A stretch of 59,417 bases of DNA, taken from the NCBI GenBank assembly GCA_023300375.1, contig JALZWO010000091.1, forward strand, positions 1 to 59,417, in the 5' to 3' direction. The DNA comes from Granulosicoccus sp. (lineage in GTDB: Bacteria > Pseudomonadota > Gammaproteobacteria > Granulosicoccales > Granulosicoccaceae). The notes under the pieces were generated by a model, which made no database searches, was not told where the DNA came from, and saw nothing but the letters and a program-made list of their open reading frames with translations. This document shows, piece by piece, positions 48,465-57,310 of the stretch. Each line of letters begins with the position of its first letter. Position 1 is the stretch's first letter. The position numbers and the translations under genes were made by a program.

Positions 48465-49922
48465 ATGCAATCACAATCGCATAGCTTCAAACTCAATGCA
48501 CGTGAGGCGCTTCTCGATGACAACCTCAAGCAAGCGTTAAGTAATGTGAAAGGGGGCTTTATTGGAAAGCGAGCTGCTGCTGTCGCTCTTGTTCCTGAAT
48601 GGCAGCAGATAAAGAATGAGGCTCGTGAATTAAAAAACCATGTACTGGAAAATCTTGATCACTACTTGCTCGCTTATGAAAGTAAAGTGCAGTCAGCGGG
48701 TGGTCACGTTCATTGGGCGCAAACCTCGGAAGATGCCAACGCGATCATTGTTGATATTTGCAAGCAGGTCAACGCTAAAACAGTCACCAAAGGCAAGTCG
48801 ATGGTGAGTGAAGAGGCCAGTCTTAATGCTGCAATCGAAAAAGCTGGCATAGAAACTATCGAAACAGACTTGGGCGAGTACATTATTCAGTTGGCAAAGG
48901 AGGCACCGAGCCACATCATCGCGCCTGCCATTCATAAAACGCGGGAACAAGTCTCCGACTTATTTCATGAGCATCACGCGCAGTATGGTTTGCATGAGCG
49001 ATTGGTTGATCGTAAGGCCTTGGTTAATGAAGCCAGGTCCGTGTTACGAGAAAAATTCCGTGCTGCTGATGTGGGTATTACAGGTGCGAATTTTCTTATT
49101 GCTGAAACCGGTCAGCACGTGTTGGTCACCAATGAAGGCAATGGTGACTTGACGTCCAATTTGCCACGAGTGCAAATCGTGATTGTTGGCATTGAGAAGG
49201 TCATTCCTACACTTGAAGACGCGAGTTGTTTGTTGCGATTATTGGCGCGTAGTGCCACCGGACAAACTTTTTCTAACTACACGAGCCTCATGAGCGGTCC
49301 TGCTAGAGCAGATGATCTTGAGGGGCCAGAGCAGTTTCATGTTGTGTTGGTAGATAATCACCGAAGCGACATGCTGGCAGGGGAGCTACGGGAAATGCTT
49401 CGCTGTTTTCGCTGTGGTGCTTGTTTGAACCATTGCCCAGTGTACGGCGCGATTGGAGGGCACGCATACGGATGGGTTTACCCAGGGCCCATGGGGTCGG
49501 TGGTCACGCCTGCCATGATTGGAATTGAAAATGCACCTGATTTGCCGCATGCCTGCACCCTCAATGGTCGCTGTGCAGAAGTATGTCCTATGAGCATCCC
49601 GTTACCAAAATTGTTGCGTGAACACCGGCGTCAGACATTCCTTAAAGCGTTGCAATCGCCGAGCGCTCGCTATGGTTTAGGTCTGTGGGCGTTTGTGGCA
49701 AAACGTCCGGCTATATACCAACGGCTGACATCAATAGGTGTTGCATTGTTATCCCGATTCGGTGGCAAAAGTGGCCGCTATCGACGATTGCTGCTGGCTG
49801 GCGGTTGGACCCAAAGCCGAGATTTACCAGCGCCACAAGGGCCCTCAACCTTCATGCAGCAGTATCGAAAGTCTGATCATTTCGCAACAAACGGTGAACA
49901 AGCGGAGCGCACAAAAAAATGA
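48465..49922 (+). CDS. lutB: L-lactate utilisation protein LutB
   Basis: Iron-sulfur subunit of LutABC. An N-terminal LUD domain (GKSMVSEEASLNAAIEKAGIE, TGANFLIAETGQHVLVTNEGNG, cited in part) is followed by two ferredoxin-type motifs: FRCGACLNHCPVYG and CTLNGRCAEVCPMSIPLPKLL. 485 aa. Its stop overlaps the lutC start by 4 bases (ATGA), so the two are translationally coupled. Confidence 0.95.
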   Translation: MQSQSHSFKLNAREALLDDNLKQALSNVKGGFIGKRAAAVALVPEWQQIKNEARELKNHVLENLDHYLLAYESKVQSAGGHVHWAQTSEDANAIIVDICKQVNAKTVTKGKSMVSEEASLNAAIEKAGIETIETDLGEYIIQLAKEAPSHIIAPAIHKTREQVSDLFHEHHAQYGLHERLVDRKALVNEARSVLREKFRAADVGITGANFLIAETGQHVLVTNEGNGDLTSNLPRVQIVIVGIEKVIPTLEDASCLLRLLARSATGQTFSNYTSLMSGPARADDLEGPEQFHVVLVDNHRSDMLAGELREMLRCFRCGACLNHCPVYGAIGGHAYGWVYPGPMGSVVTPAMIGIENAPDLPHACTLNGRCAEVCPMSIPLPKLLREHRRQTFLKALQSPSARYGLGLWAFVAKRPAIYQRLTSIGVALLSRFGGKSGRYRRLLLAGGWTQSRDLPAPQGPSTFMQQYRKSDHFATNGEQAERTKK

Positions 49923-50584
49923 GTTCACGCGATGAAGTATTGGCAAAAGTGGCCGCCGCGCTGGGTCGCGATTCCTCAGTTGCAACATTGACACTAGCTG
50001 ACCAGCCGCCGGAGGTGACGCAACGTTTGCAAGCAGCGCATCGACATACACTGCCAGGTGTTGGAAACGATCTGCTCGAAGCGCTAACCCATGCAATGGA
50101 GTCGGTGGCGATGAGTGTGGTCAGATTGCAGTCGATGAGTGATGTTGTCAGTGCGGTTGAATGGTATCTTGAGTCTGAAAATCTGGATGCGGGGTCTCGT
50201 GGCGATGTTACGGTTGCTCCGGCACTGGCAGCACTTGAGTGGCCTGAGCACTATGCATCTGGAAAGGCTACCGGTGTTGAAAAGGTCAGTATTACGTCGT
50301 GCCTTGCAGCTGTTGCCGAGACGGGTAGTGTGGTAACAGCCAGTAACCAGGCAACGCCTGCAACACTTAATTTTTTGCCAGAAACTCATATTGTTGTGCT
50401 GCGAGAATCACAAGTTAAGCGACACGTTGACGATGTATTTCCCTTACTGCGTGAACTGGATATATTGCCGCGCGCAGTGAACTTCATTACAGGCCCCTCT
50501 CGTACCGCAGATATCGAACAAACTTTAGAGATAGGTGCCCATGGACCACGACGTATGCATGTATTGTTGCTCGCCGGTGAATAA
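49919..50584 (+). CDS. lutC: L-lactate utilisation protein LutC
   Basis: LUD-domain subunit of LutABC. Family segments visible: ITSCLAAVAETGSVV, HIVVLRESQVKRHVDDVFPLL, and the C-terminal FITGPSRTADIEQTLEIGAHGPRR, cited in part. 221 aa. Overlaps lutB by 4 bases; a HAD phosphatase gene begins 6 nt after its stop and is probably cotranscribed. Confidence 0.94.
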   Translation: MSSRDEVLAKVAAALGRDSSVATLTLADQPPEVTQRLQAAHRHTLPGVGNDLLEALTHAMESVAMSVVRLQSMSDVVSAVEWYLESENLDAGSRGDVTVAPALAALEWPEHYASGKATGVEKVSITSCLAAVAETGSVVTASNQATPATLNFLPETHIVVLRESQVKRHVDDVFPLLRELDILPRAVNFITGPSRTADIEQTLEIGAHGPRRMHVLLLAGE

Positions 50585-50590
50585 TTTGTC

Positions 50591-51304
50591 ATGAAAGCTG
50601 ATACCAAAGCCGATCTGAGCGTCATTAAAGTATTGTCGTTTGATCTTGACGATACGTTCTGGGATTGCGCGCCAGCTATTGATAATGCCGAGCGTGCTTT
50701 ATACGCATGGTTCGAGCAAGTTACGCCAAAGATTGCATCAGCGCATAGTCCTGCATCGTTGGAGCAGTTTCGGGCGGAAGTGCGAGTTCGGCATGTTGCA
50801 CTTCAAGGTTGTGTTACTGCAATGCGCCGACAGGGCCTTAAAGAATTACTGGTGCACTATGACTACCCTGAAGAATGGGTTGATGAGGCATTCGATGTGT
50901 TCTATCGAGCGCGCAGCGAGGTGCAACTGTACCCATTGGTTCATGATTTGTTGCAAATGACGAAGGAGCGTTTTCAGGTGGCTGCCATCACTAACGGTAA
51001 TGCAAGCCTTGAGCAGATTGGCATATCTGGGTATTTTGATAAAGTATATGCGGCTGATCTGGAATTAAAAGCCAAGCCACATAGCGATATGTTCGATCGT
51101 TGTTGTTCGCATTTCGGCGTTAGTGCTCATCAGGTGCTACACATCGGAGACAATGCGGTAACCGATGTCCAGGGAGGATTGCAAGCCGGAATGCAAACAT
51201 TGTGGTTCAATCAGGCAGGTGAGCCTTGGCCACATACCCCCCCAGGACCCCATTTTGAAGCTCGCAATATTGATGAACTTCTCAAATTATTGTCGAATGG
51301 GTAG
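50591..51304 (+). CDS. HAD-superfamily phosphatase, YigB-like
   Basis: Haloacid dehalogenase fold phosphatase with a helical cap. Motif I FDLDDTFWD with nucleophile Asp18 and acid Asp20, motif II AAITNGNASL, motif III Lys in LKAKPHSDMF, motif IV HIGDNAVTDVQGG. 237 aa. Closest in appearance to YigB/YjjG-type FMN or nucleotide phosphatases; the exact substrate cannot be told. It begins 6 nt after lutC. Confidence 0.88.
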   Translation: MKADTKADLSVIKVLSFDLDDTFWDCAPAIDNAERALYAWFEQVTPKIASAHSPASLEQFRAEVRVRHVALQGCVTAMRRQGLKELLVHYDYPEEWVDEAFDVFYRARSEVQLYPLVHDLLQMTKERFQVAAITNGNASLEQIGISGYFDKVYAADLELKAKPHSDMFDRCCSHFGVSAHQVLHIGDNAVTDVQGGLQAGMQTLWFNQAGEPWPHTPPGPHFEARNIDELLKLLSNG

Positions 51305-51476
51305 GGTTAAGAACATTTTCTGCTCCGCGATACCAAACGTCACAGTAGTTTTGTAGAATTCTTGACTTTAAACCCAGTGAATCGGCGTAAAATGGTGAGT
51401 AGTCCTGAAGCGGGAGTGAGAATTTCCAATTCAGCGACGTATGACTTCTGTTAGCTTGTTTTTCGGATCCCAAACG

Positions 51477-52334
51477 ATGAGTCGAACCTTCTACGTCAAC
51501 GGTGAATTTGTTGCCGAAGAGAATGCCACCATATCTGTACTCGACAGAGGCTTTTTGTTCGCCGATGCAGTGTACGAGGTCTCTACCGTGCTCGACGGTA
51601 AACTGATTGATAATAAAGCCCACCTGAAAAGACTGGCTAGATCATTGTCAGAGCTGTCAATGGCGCCGCCGTGCTCTGACGAAAAAATTCTTGAAGCGCA
51701 GCTTAAACTACTTGACCTGAATTCAGTGTCAGAGGGCTTGCTTTACCTCCAGGTTTCGCGTGGAGTGGCCGATCGCGACTTTGCCTACCCTAAGGACGCA
51801 CGTTCGTCTTTAGTGATGTTCACTCAGGAAAAAAATCTGATTAATTCGCCTTTGGCAGAAACTGGAATGCATGTCATCTCTATTCCTGATTTGCGATGGA
51901 AGCGGCGAGACATCAAAACCGTTGGCTTACTTGCGCCTAGTATGGGCAAACAAGCCGCTGTGGACGCTGGTGTACACGATGCTTGGATGGTTGAGGACGG
52001 CTTGGTTACTGAGGGTACCTCCAATAATGCATACATCGTTACAGCAGACAAAAAAATTCAGACCCGCCATTTGGGTACCGAAATACTCAGTGGTATAACC
52101 CGGCAAGCCGTGTTGAGTTTTGCGCGCAAGGCGGGTTACACAGTTTTAGAGGAACCTTTCACTATTGAGCAGGCCAAACAGGCACAAGAGGCGTTCATTA
52201 CCAGTGCTTCAACGTTTGTTATGCCGGTCGTTAACATTGATGGTGTGGCGCTGGGTGATGGTAACCCGGGCCCTGTATCCAAAGAATTGCGAAAGACCTA
52301 CATCGAAATGGCTCTGGCACACCAGGATTTGTAA
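51477..52334 (+). CDS. D-amino-acid transaminase (class IV aminotransferase)
   Basis: PLP enzyme of fold type IV, most like D-alanine aminotransferase, which supplies D-Glu/D-Ala for peptidoglycan or degrades D-amino acids. Visible: FYVNGEFV, SVLDRGFLFADAVYEV at the start, the probable PLP lysine Lys147 in RRDIKTVGLL, EGTSNNAYIV (PLP phosphate site), and TEILSGITRQAV. ATG at 51477 is preferred because the family begins there; the frame is open to an earlier ATG at 51441 that adds 12 residues. 285 aa. A TTGACT at 51362-51367 with TAAAAT 20 bp later is a weak promoter candidate. Confidence 0.92.
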   Translation: MSRTFYVNGEFVAEENATISVLDRGFLFADAVYEVSTVLDGKLIDNKAHLKRLARSLSELSMAPPCSDEKILEAQLKLLDLNSVSEGLLYLQVSRGVADRDFAYPKDARSSLVMFTQEKNLINSPLAETGMHVISIPDLRWKRRDIKTVGLLAPSMGKQAAVDAGVHDAWMVEDGLVTEGTSNNAYIVTADKKIQTRHLGTEILSGITRQAVLSFARKAGYTVLEEPFTIEQAKQAQEAFITSASTFVMPVVNIDGVALGDGNPGPVSKELRKTYIEMALAHQDL

Positions 52335-52385
52335 TACTTCTTTTGAGTTGTACCCACCAGGAATCGGATATCGAGGCGGTTAGGG

Positions 52386-54656
52386 ATGACGTTGCTTAAG
52401 CTTTTACAGCTGAACTTTGCGGGCAAAAAATTGACGTGCATTGCTGCCTGCCTGCTTATCGCAGCCTGTAGCTCAGGCGGCGGTGACTCTGGCGTGGTAT
52501 CTTCAGATGCTGACACCGGCTCTGACACCGGCTCTGACACCGGCTCTGACACCGGCTCTGGCTCCGGCACCGGCTCTGGCTCTGACACCGGTACTGGTAG
52601 CAACGACAACGATTCGTCGACGGATCCCATGATTCCGGTAGGCGACTCAACGCCGAATTCAACGGCCACTCAAGGTCAATTTGAGGACAGTGGTAACGAA
52701 GCGCGTCTAGGTTTCTCCATCGCAGAAGATTCGGCGCTCACTGGTGCTTTTGCAAGCCCGAGCTCAGAGCAAGCGCGTGCCGATTCGCCTACGAATGCTG
52801 GGCCAGACGTAAACTTCAACCAATTCACCATTTTATCGCCGCCAACGTTTGGTTTTTTACAGATAAATCCGGACGGCACGGCATTTAGCTACGAGCCAAA
52901 CGTTAATTACACAGGTGTTGATGTTTTCTCCTATGAAACGTCAGCTGGGCGTGAGGTGGTGGTTAATATCAACATTTCTCCAGTACCTGACGCACCTGTG
53001 TTCAGTCGAGATATTACGCCCATAGCGAATCAGGGTAGACGGTACCAAGTGCAGCTTCAAGGTTTTGACGCCGATGGAGACTCTCTAACATTCACAGCTG
53101 AAAATTTACCAGACTGGCTGGTGCTTGATGGTGCTAGTGGCATATTGACAGGTGTTCCCGGACAAGCCGACGTGGGTAGTGTTGAAGGTATCCGTTTGTC
53201 AGTCGTAGACAGTACTGGTCTTAGCGATGTTATCGAAGAACTTGAACTTGAAGTTGTCGATATTAACGACGTGCCAATACTAAACCTCACTCAGGCGCCA
53301 CGTGAATTGTTTGGACGTCAACTGACTAATTTCAATGTGTTTCCACGCGATATCGAAAACGATTCTGTTGAAGTGTCGGTTGAGCCTAATGAGCTTCTGA
53401 GAACCACAGTTAACGGCAGTCAGATAAATATCGAAGTTGCCGATGTCGAGAATGCACAGACCACTACCCTCACGATTGTTGCCCGAGATGATCGTGGCGC
53501 GGTTACCCGGGAGTCGATTTCCATCGCTCTTTTCCCGCGCACCGAATCCAACAAAGGGACAACATTGTTAGGCCATAAACAAGGGCGTGGTGTGCATATC
53601 GTCATTCTTGGGGACGGGTACTCCAGTGACGAGTTGCCTACTTATCGACAGCATGTGGATTCGGTGCTTGATAATATTCAATCCGATTCAGGGATTGCAG
53701 AGCATGTCGGTGCTCTCAATATCCATATGATAGAGGTGGTGTCCCAGCAGTCGGGTGCAGACGATAGTGACAGCGATGACCGAGTGACTACCGCTTTTGA
53801 TAGCGCCTATAACTGTCGTGCAATTCCTCGACTGATTTGCGCAGATATTTTGAAGCTGTTCGAGGCATCTCTCGCTGAATATCCCGACGTAGATCAGATC
53901 ATTTTATTAGTAAACGACAGTCGCTACGGTGGCAGCGGTAACAGCGGCGGCCGCGTTGCCATTACGTCAGCGTTCTTTCCCGAAATTGCATTGCATGAAA
54001 TGGGGCATAGCCTTGCCGATCTAGCTGATGAATACGTTGATCCACTGATTCTTGATGTCAGCGGTGTCTTGCCTTTTGAGGAAGGGCGGTTTAAGAATGT
54101 GTCCAACTTGTCTGATCCGACACAGGTGCCTTGGGCTCACTGGCTTGATTTCCAAAGCTCTCTGCCGCCGAGCGCAGGCGGTTTAGGTGTGGGTGTCTTC
54201 GAGGGCGGGTATTACCGCTCAACAGGGGTTTATCGCTCATCGGTGAGCAACCGTATGCGTGACTACAATTCCGATTTCGGTCCGGTTAATACAGAGCAAT
54301 GGATACTGCGCTTATACACGCTAACTGAGGGCATTCGGTCGCTGTCCCCGGAAGAACTAGTACTTGATGCCGTTGCAGGTGACGTTCTGCCTTTCAATGT
54401 TGAGCCGATATTTGGCGATGCCGTTCAAAGGATCGTCTGGACGCTGAACGGTCAGACATTGAATTTTCAAGACGACGCCGTGAATGTGGGTACCTTGTCC
54501 GTGGTTGCGACTGACAATTTGCATTCTCTCAATTTGGCGTTGCCACCCGGTCAGCATCGACTCTCAGTGACTATCAGCGATGTGAGTGGTCGAATTCAAA
54601 TACCGCTGCCGCACGCCGGAATATTCACAAGGCAATGGGATATCAACGCGCTATGA
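52386..54656 (+). CDS. M64-family metallopeptidase lipoprotein
   Basis: Predicted outer-membrane or surface lipoprotein: signal peptide with lipobox LIAAC, lipidation Cys28 followed by Ser. A flexible Asp/Gly/Ser/Thr linker (about 43-75) follows, then two beta-sandwich-like segments (cadherin-like NPDGTAFSYEPNVNYTGVDVFSY; Ig-like FDADGDSLTFTAENLPDWL, cited in part), then a peptidase domain from about residue 400. The zinc site is HEMGHSLADLADEY with His537, Glu538, His541 and probable third ligand Asp548, the pattern of IgA-peptidase family M64. 756 aa. The stop overlaps the next gene by 4 bases. Substrate unknown. Confidence 0.85.
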   Translation: MTLLKLLQLNFAGKKLTCIAACLLIAACSSGGGDSGVVSSDADTGSDTGSDTGSDTGSGSGTGSGSDTGTGSNDNDSSTDPMIPVGDSTPNSTATQGQFEDSGNEARLGFSIAEDSALTGAFASPSSEQARADSPTNAGPDVNFNQFTILSPPTFGFLQINPDGTAFSYEPNVNYTGVDVFSYETSAGREVVVNINISPVPDAPVFSRDITPIANQGRRYQVQLQGFDADGDSLTFTAENLPDWLVLDGASGILTGVPGQADVGSVEGIRLSVVDSTGLSDVIEELELEVVDINDVPILNLTQAPRELFGRQLTNFNVFPRDIENDSVEVSVEPNELLRTTVNGSQINIEVADVENAQTTTLTIVARDDRGAVTRESISIALFPRTESNKGTTLLGHKQGRGVHIVILGDGYSSDELPTYRQHVDSVLDNIQSDSGIAEHVGALNIHMIEVVSQQSGADDSDSDDRVTTAFDSAYNCRAIPRLICADILKLFEASLAEYPDVDQIILLVNDSRYGGSGNSGGRVAITSAFFPEIALHEMGHSLADLADEYVDPLILDVSGVLPFEEGRFKNVSNLSDPTQVPWAHWLDFQSSLPPSAGGLGVGVFEGGYYRSTGVYRSSVSNRMRDYNSDFGPVNTEQWILRLYTLTEGIRSLSPEELVLDAVAGDVLPFNVEPIFGDAVQRIVWTLNGQTLNFQDDAVNVGTLSVVATDNLHSLNLALPPGQHRLSVTISDVSGRIQIPLPHAGIFTRQWDINAL
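52512..52559 (+). repeat. 12-bp tandem repeat in the M64 lipoprotein linker
   Basis: Four exact copies of GACACCGGCTCT, each encoding DTGS, followed by degenerate copies to about 52597. Perfect copies point to recent expansion or slippage; each gain or loss keeps the frame and changes the length of the surface linker. Confidence 0.9.
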
Positions 54657-55126
54657 AGCGACTTGCACTTATTTTTTGGGCAGTGATAGCATTTTCTAGT
54701 TACTCAACATTCGCTAACGATGGGCAGCCAAGCGAACAGCGGGTGTTGCTCAGTTTCGATAACTCGGGGCACCATGTGCGCCAAATAATTCATAGTGAAG
54801 CGCAAGTCTTACAGGCAGAGCCCACGCCTTTACTTGAAACAGAGCTTAACTATTTACAGGCGGCCGTTGCTGATCTGGTTCCCGGGCAGGCTATGCTTTT
54901 GTGGCAGGATGATGAAGGGGGCTGGTATCCGAGGTCACAGGTTCCTGATCCTCGCGTCTCTCATGCGCCTGCACACATTTTTGGTGCGGAGAATTCACAA
55001 GTGGGTGATGTATCTGGTGCGTGGCTGGTTTCAGGGTCGGGCAGAGCGAGTAGGTTAATTATCTTACTGCCACGCAACACGGCACTTGGACTCGCTTTTG
55101 AACAATGGGATGTTGCTTTGAATTAA
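54653..55126 (+). CDS. Small exported protein coupled to the M64 peptidase
   Basis: 157 aa with a clear signal peptide (MKRLALIFWAVIAF, probable cleavage after STFA). The mature part has no family I recognise: an N-terminal beta-like stretch RVLLSFDNSGHHVRQI, a helix, then VPGQAMLLWQDDEGGWY and a C-terminal RLIILLPRN. ATG at 54653 is preferred because it overlaps the peptidase stop as ATGA; ATG 54635 would add six residues before the signal peptide. Coupling suggests a partner, inhibitor or chaperone of the peptidase (inference). Confidence 0.75.
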   Translation: MKRLALIFWAVIAFSSYSTFANDGQPSEQRVLLSFDNSGHHVRQIIHSEAQVLQAEPTPLLETELNYLQAAVADLVPGQAMLLWQDDEGGWYPRSQVPDPRVSHAPAHIFGAENSQVGDVSGAWLVSGSGRASRLIILLPRNTALGLAFEQWDVALN

Positions 55127-55150
55127 AACGGCCTGAGAGTGAGATATATT

Positions 55151-55166
55151 GCGGTGTTTTTACCGC
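55151..55166 (+). terminator. Small hairpin after the M64 unit
   Basis: GCGGT-GTTTTT-ACCGC followed by TATTCAATTT; a weak terminator candidate in the 211-bp gap before the TolA-like gene. Nothing else is seen in the gap. Confidence 0.35.
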
Positions 55167-55337
55167 TATTCAATTTAAGTTGTTTTTGTTGGCATTTTTA
55201 AGCAAGTTTGATGTTAAAACAACCGAAAACCGTTGGAGTGTCACATTGTCTACGATTCGGTGTAAGGCAATTACGGTAACATACCGCTCTAGCAGACTTG
55301 CTTCGACTCGCAGGGACGACGGTAGCCAATAAAAAGT

Positions 55338-57293
55338 ATGCATATAGCACCTGACAAATATAAGGCTGAGGACGCGGATTCCGATTTCGATTTTTTGAAG
55401 TCAGACGAGCCACGTGCAGACCAATCATCTGACTCTGATGAAGAGAGTGCTCGAAGCAGTGGCACTCGAAGAACACGCTCGACCAAAGCAAAGTCAGCAG
55501 ACAGGCCATTCCCCAAAATAAGGAAGCCGGTACCGGTTACAGAATCTGGGGCAATTCGTGCTCCAAAAGCCGGTGATCCAGTGGCTCCACCCCCTCCGCT
55601 AACAGATGGGATAAAGCCAAGCTCGAATGTCACAACCCCAAGCCACGTGCGAAGGGATCCCGTTGATTTTGAGAAGATCGATCTAGGCCTGGACGAGGAT
55701 GATTGGCCCAGTAGCGATCAATGGGCGGATCGGGCAGGTCGCCCCATGCCCAATCTTCATGAAGAAGACCGGCAAAGCCCCTTGCGCAAATTTGGCTATT
55801 CTTTGGGTGTTGTGCTCATGATCGCTGGTGTAGGCACAGCGCTATACAGGGTTCCGGTGGTAAAGCAATGGTTTGGAAGCGTGTCTCCGGTCAGTTTGCC
55901 CAGTAGTGCGGCAGATGTGCCATTCGAGCCAATTCCCCTAGATCCAATACTCGAGGAGTCAGTTGCAGACTCCCTGTTCCAGCGTTATCAAACGGAGTTG
56001 GAGGCCTTCGAAACAATGCTGGCTCGTCAGGAATTCGATGAGGCGTCATTGCGTCTACAGAGCATGGACAGAACCCTCTACGGGTACGGAAAACCAGAGT
56101 TTGATCTGATAGCACAACAAATTGCCAAGGGCCCAGCTTCACCTGAAGAGCTCGCTGCACAAGCAGCGGAACTTGCCGCAGTAGAGCAAGCAGCAGCCGA
56201 TCAAGCTGCATTTGATCAGGCAGCAGAAGAGCGAAGCGCGGCAGAACTGGCAGCGTTAGAACAAGCCGCAGCAGAACAGGCGGCGCTAGAGCAGCAGGCA
56301 GCAGCAGAGCGAGCTGCAGCAGAACAAGCCGCGTTAGAGCAACAGGCAGCAGCAGAGCGAGCTGCAGCAGAACAAGCCGCGTTAGAGCAGCAGGCAGCAG
56401 CAGAGCGAGCTGCAGCAGAACAAGCCGCGTCAGAGCAGCAGGCCGCAGCAGAGCTAGCTGCAGCAGAACAGGCAGCATTCGAACAGGAAGCAGCCGCGGA
56501 ACTAGCCAGAATTGAGCAGGTGGCTTTAGAAAAGCAAGAGGCAGCTTCCGCTGAGCAACGCAGGTTGGACCGTATTTCTCAGGATCGTGCTCGTGAGGAG
56601 CAGTTGGAGGTCGCCCGTAGACAGCGACTTGAACAGGAGCAACGTTTGCAGCAATCAGCCCAACAAGCAGCGGCTGCCGCGGCATATCAGCCAAGCGAAT
56701 TGCCAGCTGCAGCGCAGACACTGCCAGAGCAATCGCAGACAGTGCAAAACATTGCTGCGGCTCAACGAGCAGCGGCTCGTGAGCAACGCCTTGATGAAGC
56801 AAGAGAGAGAGATGATTCAAGCATCAGCCAACCATCGCTCGCAGTATCACCCGCAGTATCACCCGCAGTAATACCTGAAGCATCACCTGCAGATACGGTT
56901 GTGGCGCGGGTGGAAATCCCTGGCGTACCCGTTGTAGAAAGGTCTGTTTCGCCAAGGTCCATTTCTGACGTTGAGTTGCAGCAAGTTTACAGTTCGTTTA
57001 CTCAGCTGGTCGGGCTCATAGAAAGACGTGACATCAGCGCAATGATTGATTCAACTCAAATGTCTGGGCTTCGAGTTCAGCAGTTCTTACAGTTATTTGA
57101 AAATAACGTGAGTATTGAAGCTAAGCTGCGAAATGTTTCTACATTGGATGCTTCTGGGGAAATCCAGGGCATATTGCAGGTCACTCGTCTGGTGCGCGCT
57201 GATGGCTCGGTCACTGGTCCTCCGTTCAATTTATCATCGGTGCAACTTTCCGCTGTGAGGGAAGGTAACGGTTGGTCGGCGATTCGCTGGTAG
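55338..57293 (+). CDS. Single-pass membrane protein of TolA-like architecture
   Basis: 651 aa, no recognised family. Residues 1-150 are cytoplasmic, disordered, acidic then Pro-rich (PVAPPPPLTD). One membrane helix (about 153-170, FGYSLGVVLMIAGVGTALY) has no cleavage site, so the rest faces the periplasm. About 185-260 is helical; about 265-480 is an Ala/Glu/Gln-rich coiled coil containing four 16-residue repeats (AALEQQAAAERAAAEQ); 480-545 is a Pro/Val linker; the last ~105 residues form a compact domain (VELQQVYSSFTQLVGLIERR ... GNGWSAIRW) resembling NTF2/SnoaL-like folds by pattern only. This recalls TolA/TonB, which span the periplasm. Its own ribosome site is weak. The next two genes are close and likely cotranscribed. 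Confidence 0.7.
   Translation: MHIAPDKYKAEDADSDFDFLKSDEPRADQSSDSDEESARSSGTRRTRSTKAKSADRPFPKIRKPVPVTESGAIRAPKAGDPVAPPPPLTDGIKPSSNVTTPSHVRRDPVDFEKIDLGLDEDDWPSSDQWADRAGRPMPNLHEEDRQSPLRKFGYSLGVVLMIAGVGTALYRVPVVKQWFGSVSPVSLPSSAADVPFEPIPLDPILEESVADSLFQRYQTELEAFETMLARQEFDEASLRLQSMDRTLYGYGKPEFDLIAQQIAKGPASPEELAAQAAELAAVEQAAADQAAFDQAAEERSAAELAALEQAAAEQAALEQQAAAERAAAEQAALEQQAAAERAAAEQAALEQQAAAERAAAEQAASEQQAAAELAAAEQAAFEQEAAAELARIEQVALEKQEAASAEQRRLDRISQDRAREEQLEVARRQRLEQEQRLQQSAQQAAAAAAYQPSELPAAAQTLPEQSQTVQNIAAAQRAAAREQRLDEARERDDSSISQPSLAVSPAVSPAVIPEASPADTVVARVEIPGVPVVERSVSPRSISDVELQQVYSSFTQLVGLIERRDISAMIDSTQMSGLRVQQFLQLFENNVSIEAKLRNVSTLDASGEIQGILQVTRLVRADGSVTGPPFNLSSVQLSAVREGNGWSAIRW
56283..56474 (+). 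repeat. 48-bp tandem repeats encoding a 16-residue helical unit
   Basis: Four head-to-tail units (56283-56330, 56331-56378, 56379-56426, 56427-56474). Units 1-3 are nearly identical at DNA level, unit 4 diverged. Each encodes AALEQQAAAERAAAEQ or a variant. In-frame gain or loss would lengthen or shorten the predicted periplasmic rod. Confidence 0.9.
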
Positions 57294-57310
57294 ATCAAAG
57301 AGTAAATTTC

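Noticed and set aside
56283-56474. Tandem 48-bp repeats as a CRISPR array
   Set aside because: Units are head-to-tail without spacers and are in frame in a coding sequence.
55891-56820. 309-aa Leu/Ala-rich open frame on the minus strand
   Set aside because: It is the antisense shadow of the Ala/Glu/Gln repeats in the TolA-like gene; no ribosome site or family resemblance.
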